Counted from the first letter of the stretch, positions 43,653-52,805 are shown. The stretch: 64,000 nt of DNA from JALORV01 sp963754065 (GCA_963754065.1 CAVWFH010000002.1:21771-85770), one strand, 5' to 3'. Made by a program: numbers and translations. The notes: generated by a model not told the origin, from the sequence alone.

Positions 43653-45148
43653 CGCGTGCGCGCCAGGTCGGCGTCGACCAGTGCGCCAATCTGGCGGTCG
43701 ATCAGGGACCAGAATGGGTTGCTGCGCAGGCGCGTCAGTGCGCCGAGCGAGATCGAAATGGCACCGCTTTCGCCGCGCAGCAGCCACGAGCCAATGCTCG
43801 GAATGCCGTCGCGACCGCTGCCGCGTATGAAGCCGTAGACGGGATCGTCCGCAGGAAACGGCAGCGCGACATGACCCAGGGAGACGAGGTCGCGCGGCCA
43901 CGTCAGGTCCGTGATCTCTTCGCCGCGACCGCCATCGGGAGCCAGCCGATGGACCATGATCCGATTACCCGGCGTTTGGAAGTTGGTCACCACATCGAGG
44001 GAGTAGGAACGGGCGCCGCGAGCGGTGCGCTCGATCAGGGCGCGCGCCGCGGGGCGCTGCACGCTGCTGAACCCGGAATCGCGGTTGACATCGAACAACA
44101 CCAGTCGATGTTGCGGCCCCTGCAGCGCAGCGAAAAGGATATCGACCGTACCGCTCGATCCCACGGTTGAATCGACGACCGACTGCCACGCCGTCACCGG
44201 CGGCATGTGACTGATGCGCCCTTCAATTCGCTCGCGCTCGAGCGAGCGGCGCAGCTCCCGGGTCGCACGATTGACCTGCCGCGACGCATTGACCGGAAAG
44301 GAATTGAACTTATAGGGGTCGTACTCGGCAACGATCTCCTGCCAGCGCACCTTCTCCAGCACGGGGATCGGCACGACGCTCGCGATATCGATGATGCTCG
44401 CCAGCGATGCAACCCGCGCGATTTCGATCGCGGGCGATATCAGCAGAACGCGATCGGGTCGGCGCAGCGCGGGATCGGAGAGGCTGTCGAGCGCATGGAT
44501 CAGTGCCAGCGTGGCTCCGGTGGAGTAGCCGCCGATGTAAAACGGACCATTGGCGGGTGCGCGCGCCGCGACGGCCCGTACTGCGAGGCGCATCGCTGCC
44601 TTCCAGTCGCGATGGCTCATCTCGGTCATCATCGACGGCAGCGTGCCGTGACCCGGTAGCCGCAGCACGGTGACATCGAAGCCGCGCGCGTGCAGCGCCT
44701 CGGCCAGGGCCTTCATCGAGTAGGGCGAGTCGGTCAGCCCGTGCATCAGCAGCGCTGCGCCGACCGGCTGCACAACACTCAGGCGGAAAGAGCGGTTGTA
44801 TTTCGCTCCATCGGCGAGGCGCCGAGGCATTCCTTCCGGGTTGAAGCGGCTGTCGACGAACGCTTCATTGTCGTTGGCCCAGGAGGCCGATCGGACACGC
44901 AGTTCGTCGAACAGCCGATCCTCGAGCTGCAGATAGCCGTCGAGGTCGAGCGTGCCGTGCCGAAGGGCGGAAAATTCTTCGTGCAGGATGTCGCGATGCC
45001 AGGGCTGCAGCGGCGGCAGCGCGCTGACCGCGTAGAGCGTGAATCCGAGGGCGATGGCCAGGCACAGGCCGAGGGTGGCAATGACCGCGCGCAGCGCCCA
45101 GCGAACAAGGTGGCGCGACGTGGCTGCGGTCAGGTCGAGAAGGGACAT
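43649..45148 (-). CDS. alpha/beta hydrolase, membrane-anchored
   Basis: 499 residues, longer than usual. An N-terminal hydrophobic helix (about residues 18-42, ALRAVIATLGLCLAIALGFTL) anchors it. The fold shows LLMHGLTDSPYS (oxyanion loop), GYSTG with the nucleophile Ser about 209, and DV..DSGFS near the acid. C-terminal 100 residues are extra. Likely esterase or lipase of the periplasmic or inner-membrane face. Substrate unknown. Confidence 0.85.
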   Translation of the reverse strand: MSLLDLTAATSRHLVRWALRAVIATLGLCLAIALGFTLYAVSALPPLQPWHRDILHEEFSALRHGTLDLDGYLQLEDRLFDELRVRSASWANDNEAFVDSRFNPEGMPRRLADGAKYNRSFRLSVVQPVGAALLMHGLTDSPYSMKALAEALHARGFDVTVLRLPGHGTLPSMMTEMSHRDWKAAMRLAVRAVAARAPANGPFYIGGYSTGATLALIHALDSLSDPALRRPDRVLLISPAIEIARVASLASIIDIASVVPIPVLEKVRWQEIVAEYDPYKFNSFPVNASRQVNRATRELRRSLERERIEGRISHMPPVTAWQSVVDSTVGSSGTVDILFAALQGPQHRLVLFDVNRDSGFSSVQRPAARALIERTARGARSYSLDVVTNFQTPGNRIMVHRLAPDGGRGEEITDLTWPRDLVSLGHVALPFPADDPVYGFIRGSGRDGIPSIGSWLLRGESGAISISLGALTRLRSNPFWSLIDRQIGALVDADLARTR

Positions 45149-45281
45149 CGCGGCGAACGATACCGCGACGGCAGCGAGCCGCCGTGCAACTTCCCTGAAT
45201 TGTCACGGTGTACTTCCATGCGCTCAGTGCGAGCGTCCCTACAGGTCGCCCGCTGCACGGCGGCCCGTGCTCACCTTGAAA

Positions 45282-46190
45282 TCAGGCCGCGAGTTTCGCA
45301 GTGACAGCGTTGCCGGCGCGCGTAAACGCCTTGCGCTCGAGGATCGTGCTGATCCATTGGCCGGTCGCGACGACTTGTGCGAAATCGATGCCGGTTTCTA
45401 TGCCGAGTCCATTCAGCAGGTACAGCACGTCCTCGGTGGCGACGTTGCCGGTCGCGCCCTTGGCGTACGGGCAGCCGCCGAGTCCGGCGATGCTGGTATC
45501 GAAGCTCGCAATGCCGAGCTCCAGGCAGGCATAGACGTTGGCCGTTGCCATGCCGTAGGTGTCGTGAAAATGGCCCGAAACATCGGCCAATTCGTAGACC
45601 TGCAACGCCGCGTCCATCGCGCGCTTGGTCTTCTCGGGCGTGCCGACTCCGATGGTGTCGGCGACGCCGACATGCTGCACGCCGATGTCGTGCATCAGTT
45701 GTGCGACATATCGGACCGCATCCGGCGCGACTTCACCCTGGTAAGGACAGCCCAGCGCGCATGAAATGGCGCCACGCACCTGCATGCCGTGGGACCGCGC
45801 GGCCGCCACGACGGGTTGAAAGCGTTCGATCGATTCGGCGATCGAGCAGTTGATGTTCTTCTGCGAGAACGCCTCGCTGGCCGCGCCGAACACGACGATC
45901 TCGTCGGGACGGGCCGCGAGTGCACTCTCGAAACCTTTCATGTTCGGCACGAGCACGGAGTACACGACGCCCGGCTTGCGGCGGATGCGGGACATCACTT
46001 CGGCCCCGTCGCTCATCTGCGGCACCCACTTCGGCGACACGAACGAGGTCACCTCGATCGCGCCGAAGCCGGCCGCCGTGAGTCGATCGACCAGCTCGAC
46101 CTTGACGTCGGCGGGGATCATCTGCTTTTCATTTTGTAGCCCATCGCGTGGGCCGACGTCGACGATCTTGACGCGTGCGGGCAGGGGCAT
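45282..46190 (-). CDS. mvaB: hydroxymethylglutaryl-CoA lyase
   Basis: 302 residues, full length. It cleaves HMG-CoA to acetoacetate and acetyl-CoA, the last step of leucine (and isohexenyl-type) breakdown. Motifs: VDVGPRDGLQNE (about residues 10-21, metal-binding Asp and Arg), HFHDTYGMA (about 237-245, metal His) and SIAGLGGCPYAKGATGNVAT (with the catalytic Cys). It is 4 kb away from the carboxylase genes on the same strand and belongs with them functionally. Confidence 0.95.
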   Translation of the reverse strand: MPLPARVKIVDVGPRDGLQNEKQMIPADVKVELVDRLTAAGFGAIEVTSFVSPKWVPQMSDGAEVMSRIRRKPGVVYSVLVPNMKGFESALAARPDEIVVFGAASEAFSQKNINCSIAESIERFQPVVAAARSHGMQVRGAISCALGCPYQGEVAPDAVRYVAQLMHDIGVQHVGVADTIGVGTPEKTKRAMDAALQVYELADVSGHFHDTYGMATANVYACLELGIASFDTSIAGLGGCPYAKGATGNVATEDVLYLLNGLGIETGIDFAQVVATGQWISTILERKAFTRAGNAVTAKLAA

Positions 46191-46289
46191 GTGTGCTCCC
46201 GGGTATGCGGTGATGAACAGTCAAATGGTAGCGCGCAGGCGTTTCGACCTGCGGTTGGGAAATTTTCTCAATCGCACTTGACTCGATGC

Positions 46290-46321
46290 GGTCGGGTTGT
46301 TCCTGCCGGACAGACCCGACC
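46290..46321. other. strong hairpin in the divergent region
   Basis: GGTCGGGT and ACCCGACC pair, and the inner TGT-CC/GG-ACA extends the stem with a one-base bulge. It is about 100 bases upstream of the HMG-CoA lyase start and 128 bases upstream of the DUF5666 gene. No T-run. It may be an operator or a leader hairpin. Confidence 0.45.
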
Positions 46322-46449
46322 AATGGGTTAGCGCATCACGGTGAAGCAGCGTCTTGTGATCGCCGACGTTGATCGCGCATAGTTTCGAGCATTGCGCCGC
46401 CGCCGCGAAGGGTCGCGCGCACGATCGCTACTCACAATGGGGAGAAGTA

Positions 46450-48327
46450 ATGAGATCGAGTTCGATTCGGCTTGCAGCATTGCTGATGACCGTGCTGCTG
46501 GCTGCGTGTGGCGGTGACCTGGCGCCGGGGAGTACCGAGACCGACGGAGCGCCGGTGCCGAGCACGGCCGGGGCGCCACCGTCGTCGCCGGCCGATGCGA
46601 TGTCCGTCGTTGCGGGAACGATCACGGGATTCGCCACGACGGTTGCCGTGGACGGCGTCGATTACAGCGCTGCCAGCAACGCCAGCGTCGCACTCGATGT
46701 CGACCCGCGCTCAGAGACAGCGGCGACCATGGCCGACCTCAAGCTCGGCCAGCAGGTCGAAGTCGCGCTCGATGCGTCGGGTCAGGCCACGAAACTGCTC
46801 GTGCGGGCGACCGCCATCGGGCCGGTCGACTCGATCGATCTGAACGGCGGCAGCTTCAAGGTGCTTGGTCAGACCGTGAAGGTCGTGACGACCGGCGACG
46901 CCAGGACTGTATTCGAAGGGATCGACGACCTGTCGAAGCTCAAGATCGGGGACTGGACCGAAGTCCACGGCACGCTCGATGCGACGCAGGCCATCGTCGC
47001 CACGCGGGTCGAGGTCAAGCCTGCAGTTGGCGAGATCAAGGTGCGCGCCGGTGGCTTGGTGAAAGGCCTGAATGCAGCAGCCAAGACGTTCAAGCTCGGC
47101 GACCTGACGATCAATTTCACCAATGCCATCGTCAAGCCCGACGGCGCGAAGATCGAGGACGATGTCTTCGTTACCGTCTACAGCGATCAGTTGCCGGTGG
47201 CCGGAACGCTGGCCGCCAAGGCGGTGCGCGTGGTCAAGATGCCCACGCTGGAAGGACGCCGACTGCACATCGGCGGACTGGTCACCGACGCGGCGGCCGA
47301 CGGCAAGAAGTTCAAGCTCAACGGCCTCGCGATCGATGCGACCAACGCCGAACTCAAGGGTGGCCAGAGCCCGACGTTCGCTGACATCAAGAACATGGCG
47401 CTGGTGCGGGTCGAGGGCACGCTGACGACGACTCCGGCCGGCACCGTGCTCACCGCCACGCGCGTGTGGGTGATTCCGGCCTCCGAGCAGCGTCGGGTTT
47501 TCCTCGCGGGACAGGTCACGGACTTCACGGCGCTGGCGGCGAACTTCAAGGTGCGCGGCGTGCCGGTCAACGCGAACGCCGCGATGTTCAGGGACGGCAA
47601 AGCGGAAGACCTCAAGAACGGCGCGTTCGTCGTGATCAAGGGCCGCATCGCGGGCGATGTCGTCAAGGCCGACGAAGTCCGCTTCGACACACCGCCGCGC
47701 GGCATGGACTTCAGGCTGTTCGGTGTCGTAGCTGAATACAAGGCGGCCGACGGCACGTTCAAGCTGCTCGGTATCGCGATGAAGCTGGCGCCCGGCGCGG
47801 TGTTCGAGGGGGGCGTCAAGGGCGACTTTTCCGACGGCGACGCCGTCGAAGTCAAGGGCGCGTGGGACGGCACGGTCTTCCTGGTCAGCAAGGTCGAGTT
47901 CAAGTCGTCCGTGTTCACGCCGTCGGTCTATCTGGAGGGAGCCATCTCGAATGTTGCGGCGACAGGCTTCACGCTCAACGGCTCCGCGATCAAGATCGAC
48001 GCCAACACGGTGATCACGAACGGGCCGCTCGCCAATGGTCAGCGCGTCGAGGTGCGTGCGCAACTTCGTTGGCGCGGATGTCGTGGCGCGCGAAGTCGAG
48101 GTCCAGGTGCCGAGTGCGACGGCCAGGCTGCTGGGCCTCGTCAGCGAACATCAAGTCGGCTGACAAGACGTTCGTCGTTCGTGGGCAGACCGTGACCTGG
48201 AGCGCCACGACGCAGTTCCGCTTCGGTGCGGAGGCCGACCTCACGAACGGCGACCTGGTCAAGGTCGAGGCCAACGTTGTCGGCAGGCAAGGTCAACGCA
48301 ACCCGGATCACATTCCTCAAGCCCTGA
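46450..48327 (+). pseudogene. DUF5666 lipoprotein gene with three one-base frameshifts
   Basis: From ATG 46450 (preceded by GGGGAGAAG) the frame runs 581 codons to 48195. It has a lipobox LLAACGG (Cys about residue 19) and a series of DUF5666 repeats (e.g. GLVKGLNAAAKTFKLGD, FKLNGLAIDATNAELKGG). Past 48055 the homologous pattern continues in three successive frames: NFVGADVVAREVEVQV, NIKSADKTFVVRGQTV, then GKVNATRITFLKP ending at TGA 48327. Three single-base insertions near 48056-48061, 48144-48148 and 48284-48287 restore the original frame. Each is one extra base relative to the expected codon. Repeats of OB-like modules probably bind ligands outside the cell. Function unknown. Confidence 0.75.
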
Positions 48328-48344
48328 CCGGGCAGTCCCTGTCA

Positions 48345-48382
48345 CAGCGGCCGCGGCGGCGCATTGCGCCCCGCGGCCGCTG
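48345..48382 (+). terminator. long GC hairpin after the DUF5666 gene
   Basis: CAGCGGCCGCGG pairs with CCGCGGCCGCTG; inside, GGCGC-ATT-GCGCC extends the stem past one bulged base. It begins 18 bases after the inferred original stop at 48327, which supports that stop as the true end of the DUF5666 gene. CGTCTTTGTGCTTC follows, moderately T-rich. Confidence 0.6.
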
Positions 48383-48520
48383 CGTCTTTGTGCTTCTTCG
48401 TCACGATGACCGTGGGTTTCCTGCGTCCCGGCAGCGGCATCCGCCGTCGCGCGCCGGCGGCGCAACGGTCAGCATGGGTGCATCTGAACTTCGCGATTCG
48501 TCGCGCAGGGGAAACGGCAG

Positions 48521-49060
48521 ATGCAAACGGAAACGTCATCACAGCAGGCCCGCAAAGTGGCGGGCGGAGCGCGGCGCGGCGCGGTGCTGGCGGCGTTGCT
48601 CGGCCTGCTGCTCGGACTGCATGGGACGGTCGGCGCGGACCCGTCAGCACGAGCCAGGCTGCAGCATGATCCGCGCTACATCCTCGAATCGGTGGCGCGT
48701 CAGATGAACATCACGCTGCGCGCCGACGAACCGCTGCCGCGCATTCATTTCGAAAGCAGCACGCCGCTCGCGCAGTTCCAGGATGCCGTCGCTCCCCAGT
48801 GGCACTTCCGTCCGCCGATGATCGCCAATGTCTATGTGGTCGCGCGCAACGAGATCTACCTGGCGGACGATCCGGCCTACTACCGGCGCCTGCGCCGGAC
48901 GCTCGACGAGTCGCTGGCCCACGAATACGCCCACTATCTGCAGGTGCGCTACTTCGCGGCCAATCTCGGGGACGAGTCGTGCGAGACCGAAGCGGTTGCC
49001 GTGCAGTTCGCGTTTCGCGAGCAGAACCGTCTGTCGTTCGCTCCGGGCGAGATGGGCTGA
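48521..49060 (+). CDS. secreted protein with HExxH-type motif (DUF6647-like)
   Basis: 179 residues. A hydrophobic signal segment (about residues 20-40, VLAALLGLLLGLHGTVGA) is followed by a small domain with LAHEYAHYLQVRYFA (about residues 131-145), which fits the zinc-peptidase HExxH pattern, and CETEAVAVQFAF downstream, where a Glu could be the third ligand. Likely a periplasmic metalloprotein; activity not shown. It converges on the ghrA-like gene 10 bases away. Confidence 0.65.
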   Translation: MQTETSSQQARKVAGGARRGAVLAALLGLLLGLHGTVGADPSARARLQHDPRYILESVARQMNITLRADEPLPRIHFESSTPLAQFQDAVAPQWHFRPPMIANVYVVARNEIYLADDPAYYRRLRRTLDESLAHEYAHYLQVRYFAANLGDESCETEAVAVQFAFREQNRLSFAPGEMG

Positions 49061-49070
49061 CGCGCCCGAC

Positions 49071-50033
49071 TCAGTAGCCGCGCACGCGGTCGACTGCGCC
49101 GCTTACCGAGTCGCCGCGTGACCAGCGGGCGAGCTTTTCGGCGACCTGCCGGATCGCCGGTTCCAGTTCGGTCTCGGCCGCCACATGCGGCGTGATGACG
49201 ATGTCACGCCGCACCCAGAACGGATGATCGACGGGCAGCGGTTCGGTCGCAAACACGTCCAGCGTTGCGCCGCTCAGGTCCCCGGTATCGAGCAGTGCCA
49301 GCAGATCGGCTTCGACCAGTACCGCGCCACGGCCCACGTTGACGACGTGCGCGCCGACGGCGAGGCGCGCCAGTGCCTGGTGATCGAGGATGCCCTGAGT
49401 CGCGGGCGTGGCAGGCAACACGCTGACAAGCACGTCGAGTCCGTCGAGAAAACTGGCGAACTCGGCGTCGCCGCAGCGACAGTCGACGCCGGCGATGTCC
49501 TTGCGCGTGCGGGCATGACCGCGCACGGCGAAACCGTGCCCGGTCAGCGCCGTGGCAATCGCGGTGCCGAGCACGCCGAGACCCAGAACACCAACGCTGT
49601 AGCGATCGCGCGCCGGCAGTGATTCAGGCTGCCAGCGCTGCTGCGACTGCGAGACCGCGTAGCGATCGAAACGCCGATAGACGCGCAGCACGGCGGCCAG
49701 AACGTACTCGGACAGTGCGCGCGCCATGCCGGCATCTTCGAGCCGGAACACGCTCAGCTGAGCTGGCAGTCCAGGCAGCGCCAGCAGTGCATCGACGCCA
49801 GCGCCGAGATTGAACACGGCCTGCAGGTGCCGCTGTTCCTCGAACAGCACCGCCGGGGGTCGCCAGACCACGGCGACGTCGGCCTGGGGTGCATGCGCGT
49901 CGGCCACCGACTGCCCGGCGTCGCGCGGCCAGACGTCGGCATCGACGCCTTCGCGCACGAGCGCCGCACGCAGCGCTTCCGCCCATACCTGCGCCGTCGT
50001 TTCATGCGCGCAGAACACGATTCTCAGGGTCAT
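49071..50033 (-). CDS. D-2-hydroxyacid dehydrogenase, GhrA-like
   Basis: 320 residues. NAD(P) Rossmann motif GVLGLGVLGTAIATAL (about residues 148-163), substrate Arg in NVGRGAVLVEADLL and catalytic His region ITPHVAAETELEPA. Reduces glyoxylate or hydroxypyruvate. It is downstream of the biotin carboxylase gene on the same strand, 26 bases away, so probably cotranscribed with it. Confidence 0.88.
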   Translation of the reverse strand: MTLRIVFCAHETTAQVWAEALRAALVREGVDADVWPRDAGQSVADAHAPQADVAVVWRPPAVLFEEQRHLQAVFNLGAGVDALLALPGLPAQLSVFRLEDAGMARALSEYVLAAVLRVYRRFDRYAVSQSQQRWQPESLPARDRYSVGVLGLGVLGTAIATALTGHGFAVRGHARTRKDIAGVDCRCGDAEFASFLDGLDVLVSVLPATPATQGILDHQALARLAVGAHVVNVGRGAVLVEADLLALLDTGDLSGATLDVFATEPLPVDHPFWVRRDIVITPHVAAETELEPAIRQVAEKLARWSRGDSVSGAVDRVRGY

Positions 50034-50059
50034 TGGTACGGCGCCCGGCGGGGCCTCGC

Positions 50060-52153
50060 CTACTCCGCCTCGAAGCGAACGAGCTCAGCGCCTTCGGCCA
50101 CCTGGTCGCCCACGGCATAGAGCAGCTCGGCGACGACTCCGTCGGCGGGAGCCACGATGGTGTGCTCCATTTTCATCGCCTCCATCACCAGCAACGGCGT
50201 GCCGCGAGTCACGCGCGCGCCGGTGGATGCCGTCAATGCAATCACCTTGCCCGGCATCGGCGCGGTGAGCTTGCCAGCCCCCGCCTCATGCTCGCCGGAC
50301 TGCGCGATGATGTCCACAAGCGTCAGCACGCGATGGCGGCCATGCGTGAAGACATGCAGTTCGTCACCTTGCCGTACGACATCGGCGCGCAGCGAGCGGC
50401 CACCGAACGCGATGGCCAGGCGCGAGCCTTCGATGCCCGCGAGCGCCAGCGGTGCATGGGCGCCGGCATGATGAAAGCGGTAGCCGACGCGCGCGTACTC
50501 GAGATCGACGTCGTGCACGCCACGCTCCGACTTAAAGGTGAGCGTGCGCGTGTAGGTGGTGTTGAGTCGCCAGCCGAGCGTCGAGCTCCACGGATCGGTT
50601 GATTCGTGGCGCGCCTCGTCGGCCAGCACGCGTGCACACGCGAAGGCAAGCAGCTCGTTGCCGACGCGATCGTCGTGGGCATCGTGCGCGAACAGGCGCT
50701 CGCGTTCGCGTTCGATCAGGCCGGTATCGAGCTCGCCGCGCGCAAAGCTCGCGTTGGCAAACAATCGGGCGAGAAAGTCGACGTTGTTGGCGACGCCGAC
50801 GATATGCACCTCGGCCAGCGCCTCCTGCATCCGCGCGATCGCCTGCGCACGGTCTTCGCCCCAGACGATCAGCTTGGCGATCATCGGGTCGTAGAACGGC
50901 GTGATCTCGTCGCCGGCGCGTACGCCGGTATCAATCCGCACCGAGGCGGGCGGGTCCCCGCGTTGTCCCTCGAAGCGCATGGCGGCCGGTTCACCGAGGT
51001 GGACGATGCGACCAATGGATGGCAGGAAGCCCTTGTCCGGGTTCTCTGCATAGATGCGCGACTCGATCGCGTGGCCGCGGATCGCAAGCGCCTTCTGCCG
51101 ATCCGGTCCAGGCAAGGGCAGTGGTTCGCCGGCGGCCACTCGCAGTTGCCATTCGACCAGGTCGTGGCCGGAGATCATCTCGGTCACCGGGTGCTCGACC
51201 TGCAATCGGGTGTTCATCTCCATGAAGAAGAAGTTGCCGTGCGAATCGGCAATGAACTCGACCGTGCCCGCGCCGACATACCCGACGGCCTTCGCGGCGG
51301 CGACGGCTGCCTCACCCATCGCGCGCCGGCGCTCCGGCGTCATGCCCGGCGCGGGCGCCTCTTCGATGACCTTCTGGTGGCGCCGCTGCACCGAGCAGTC
51401 GCGCTCGAACAGGTAGACGGCGTTGCCGAAACTGTCGGCGAAGACCTGGATCTCGATATGTCGCGGGCGCTCGACGTACTTCTCGATCAGTACGCGGTCG
51501 TCGCCGAACGAGGCCTTGGCCTCGCGCTGGCACGACTCGAGGGCAGCCAGGAACTCCGTGGTCGCGCTGACAACGCGCATGCCTTTGCCGCCGCCGCCGG
51601 CGCTGGCCTTGATCAGCACCGGATAGCCGATTGAGTCGGCCTGCTCATGCAGATAGTCGCGGTCCTGCTTGGACCCGTGGTAGCCCGGCACCAGCGGCAC
51701 CTTGGCGCGCTCCATCAGTGCCTTGGCTTCGCTCTTGCTGCCCATTGCGTGGATCGCAAACGGTGGCGGCCCGATGAAGGCGATGTCGGCGTCAGTGCAC
51801 GCCTGGGCAAACGACTCGTTCTCCGATAGAAAGCCGTAACCCGGATGGATCGCCTGCGCGCCGCTGTCGCGCGCCGCCAGGAGGATCAGATCACCGCGCA
51901 GATAGCTGTCTTTGGCCGGCGCGGGACCGAGGCGCACCGCCTCGTCGGCCAGGGCCACGTGCAGGCTGCCGGCGTCGGCGTCGGAATACACCGCGACCGT
52001 GTGGATTCCCATGCGGCGCGCGGTCGTGATGACCCTGCAGGCAATCTCGCCGCGGTTGGCTATCAGGATGGAATCGTTACCGCGGCAAGATTGCCGGGCG
52101 CTCGCGCCGCAGTGTTGGCTCGCGGCCCAGGGCCGCTCGGTCTTTCGGAACAT
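50060..52153 (-). CDS. acyl-CoA carboxylase biotin carboxylase/biotin carrier (alpha) subunit, MccA/LiuD type
   Basis: 697 residues. Biotin carboxylase domains (about residues 28-470) with ILIANRGEIACRVI, ATP-grasp SAGGGGKGMRVV and EMNTRLQVEHPVTEM; a middle domain; and a C-terminal biotinyl domain with VMEAMKMEHT (Lys about 661). It carboxylates biotin and, with the carboxyltransferase at 56530, forms a methylcrotonyl-CoA- or geranyl-CoA-type carboxylase. The normal start MFRKILIANRGE is split here: MFRK comes from a palindromic repeat unit, and about 23 residues of repeat-encoded sequence separate it from ILIANRGE. No ATG/GTG fits nearer to that motif. Confidence 0.9.
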   Translation of the reverse strand: MFRKTERPWAASQHCGASARQSCRGNDSILIANRGEIACRVITTARRMGIHTVAVYSDADAGSLHVALADEAVRLGPAPAKDSYLRGDLILLAARDSGAQAIHPGYGFLSENESFAQACTDADIAFIGPPPFAIHAMGSKSEAKALMERAKVPLVPGYHGSKQDRDYLHEQADSIGYPVLIKASAGGGGKGMRVVSATTEFLAALESCQREAKASFGDDRVLIEKYVERPRHIEIQVFADSFGNAVYLFERDCSVQRRHQKVIEEAPAPGMTPERRRAMGEAAVAAAKAVGYVGAGTVEFIADSHGNFFFMEMNTRLQVEHPVTEMISGHDLVEWQLRVAAGEPLPLPGPDRQKALAIRGHAIESRIYAENPDKGFLPSIGRIVHLGEPAAMRFEGQRGDPPASVRIDTGVRAGDEITPFYDPMIAKLIVWGEDRAQAIARMQEALAEVHIVGVANNVDFLARLFANASFARGELDTGLIERERERLFAHDAHDDRVGNELLAFACARVLADEARHESTDPWSSTLGWRLNTTYTRTLTFKSERGVHDVDLEYARVGYRFHHAGAHAPLALAGIEGSRLAIAFGGRSLRADVVRQGDELHVFTHGRHRVLTLVDIIAQSGEHEAGAGKLTAPMPGKVIALTASTGARVTRGTPLLVMEAMKMEHTIVAPADGVVAELLYAVGDQVAEGAELVRFEAE

Positions 52154-52158
52154 CGTCA
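52080..52158 (-). repeat. palindromic tandem unit 2 (gene-proximal)
   Basis: Begins TGACGATG (minus strand). Two small inverted repeats lie inside: GCGGCC-CAG-GGCCGC and GGCG-CTCG-CGCC. It aligns with unit 1 over about 63 bases with few differences. It now supplies the start codon and N-terminal extension of the biotin carboxylase gene. Confidence 0.7.
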
Positions 52159-52257
52159 CCCCGCGGCGAGATCGGGCGCTACGCGCCCCGCAGTATGTGG
52201 CTCGCGGCCCAAGGCCGCTCGGTCGCCACGAGTCGCGATCAGGATCGTTCGGGGCAT
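52156..52257 (-). CDS. 33-residue upstream leader ORF inside the repeat
   Basis: ATG 52257 lies two bases after the lipoprotein stop (TAACGATG). The peptide starts MPRTILIATRGD, mimicking a biotin carboxylase N-terminus, then diverges into repeat sequence and stops at TGA two bases before the carboxylase ATG at 52153 (TGACGATG). Translational coupling to the carboxylase is possible. It may be a relic rather than a gene. Confidence 0.35.
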   Translation of the reverse strand: MPRTILIATRGDRAALGREPHTAGRVAPDLAAG

Positions 52258-52262
52258 CGTTA
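52159..52262 (-). repeat. palindromic tandem unit 1 (gene-distal) with a copy of the carboxylase 5' end
   Basis: Begins TAACGATG (minus strand). Contains GCGGCC-CAA-GGCCGC and GGGCGC-TAC-GCGCCC, the same two palindromes as unit 2, and additionally about 23 bases (18 of 23 identical to the carboxylase start) encoding ILIATRGD, resembling ILIANRGE. It follows directly on the stop of the lipoprotein gene. Confidence 0.7.
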
Positions 52263-52805
52263 TCCCTTTCCGACCATCGGCGTCAGATCGACCACGGAAT
52301 CCTTCAGGACGGTGAACCAACCCTCGCGCGTGTCGAGCATCAGGTCGAGCCGCAATGGAAAGCGGCGAACCAGGTCCGGTGGCACCATGCCTTCGCGCGC
52401 GGACAGCGTCAACGCCAGCGAGCTGCCGGAAGGCAGGCTGACAGCCGCCTCGCGCATGCGTAGGAAGTCGCGCTGGCCGTCCGGGGTCAGGGCGAAGATC
52501 TCCCAGCGGCGCCCGGGCGGAGCGGCCGGCAGGCGCGCATCGCGGCTGACCGGTGCAGCAAGCATGACGGTGTAGGCGGTTTCCTTGCCGTCCTTCGGGA
52601 TCAGCGTCACCTTCATGGTGACGTCCTTCATCGTGGCACGCGGGTCGATCAATGCCGCCGCCCGCAACTGCGCCGGGTCTACCGCGAGCAGGTCCGCGCG
52701 ATCAAAACGTGCGAATTTCCACATCGTCGACACCGGGACCGAGGTGCACGCCGCGCCCGCAAGTGCAAACGCAAAGAGCAGCACTGCTGCTGCCGCGCGC
52801 CTCAT
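52260..52805 (-). CDS. lipoprotein of unknown function
   Basis: 181 residues. Signal with lipobox LAGAAC (Cys about residue 20). The body begins TSVPVSTMWKFARFDRADLLAVD and has no recognisable enzyme motif. Its start overlaps the DUF4126 stop by 4 bases. Its stop lies directly at the repeat region before the carboxylase gene. Probably anchored in the envelope; function unknown. Confidence 0.7.
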   Translation of the reverse strand: MRRAAAAVLLFAFALAGAACTSVPVSTMWKFARFDRADLLAVDPAQLRAAALIDPRATMKDVTMKVTLIPKDGKETAYTVMLAAPVSRDARLPAAPPGRRWEIFALTPDGQRDFLRMREAAVSLPSGSSLALTLSAREGMVPPDLVRRFPLRLDLMLDTREGWFTVLKDSVVDLTPMVGKG

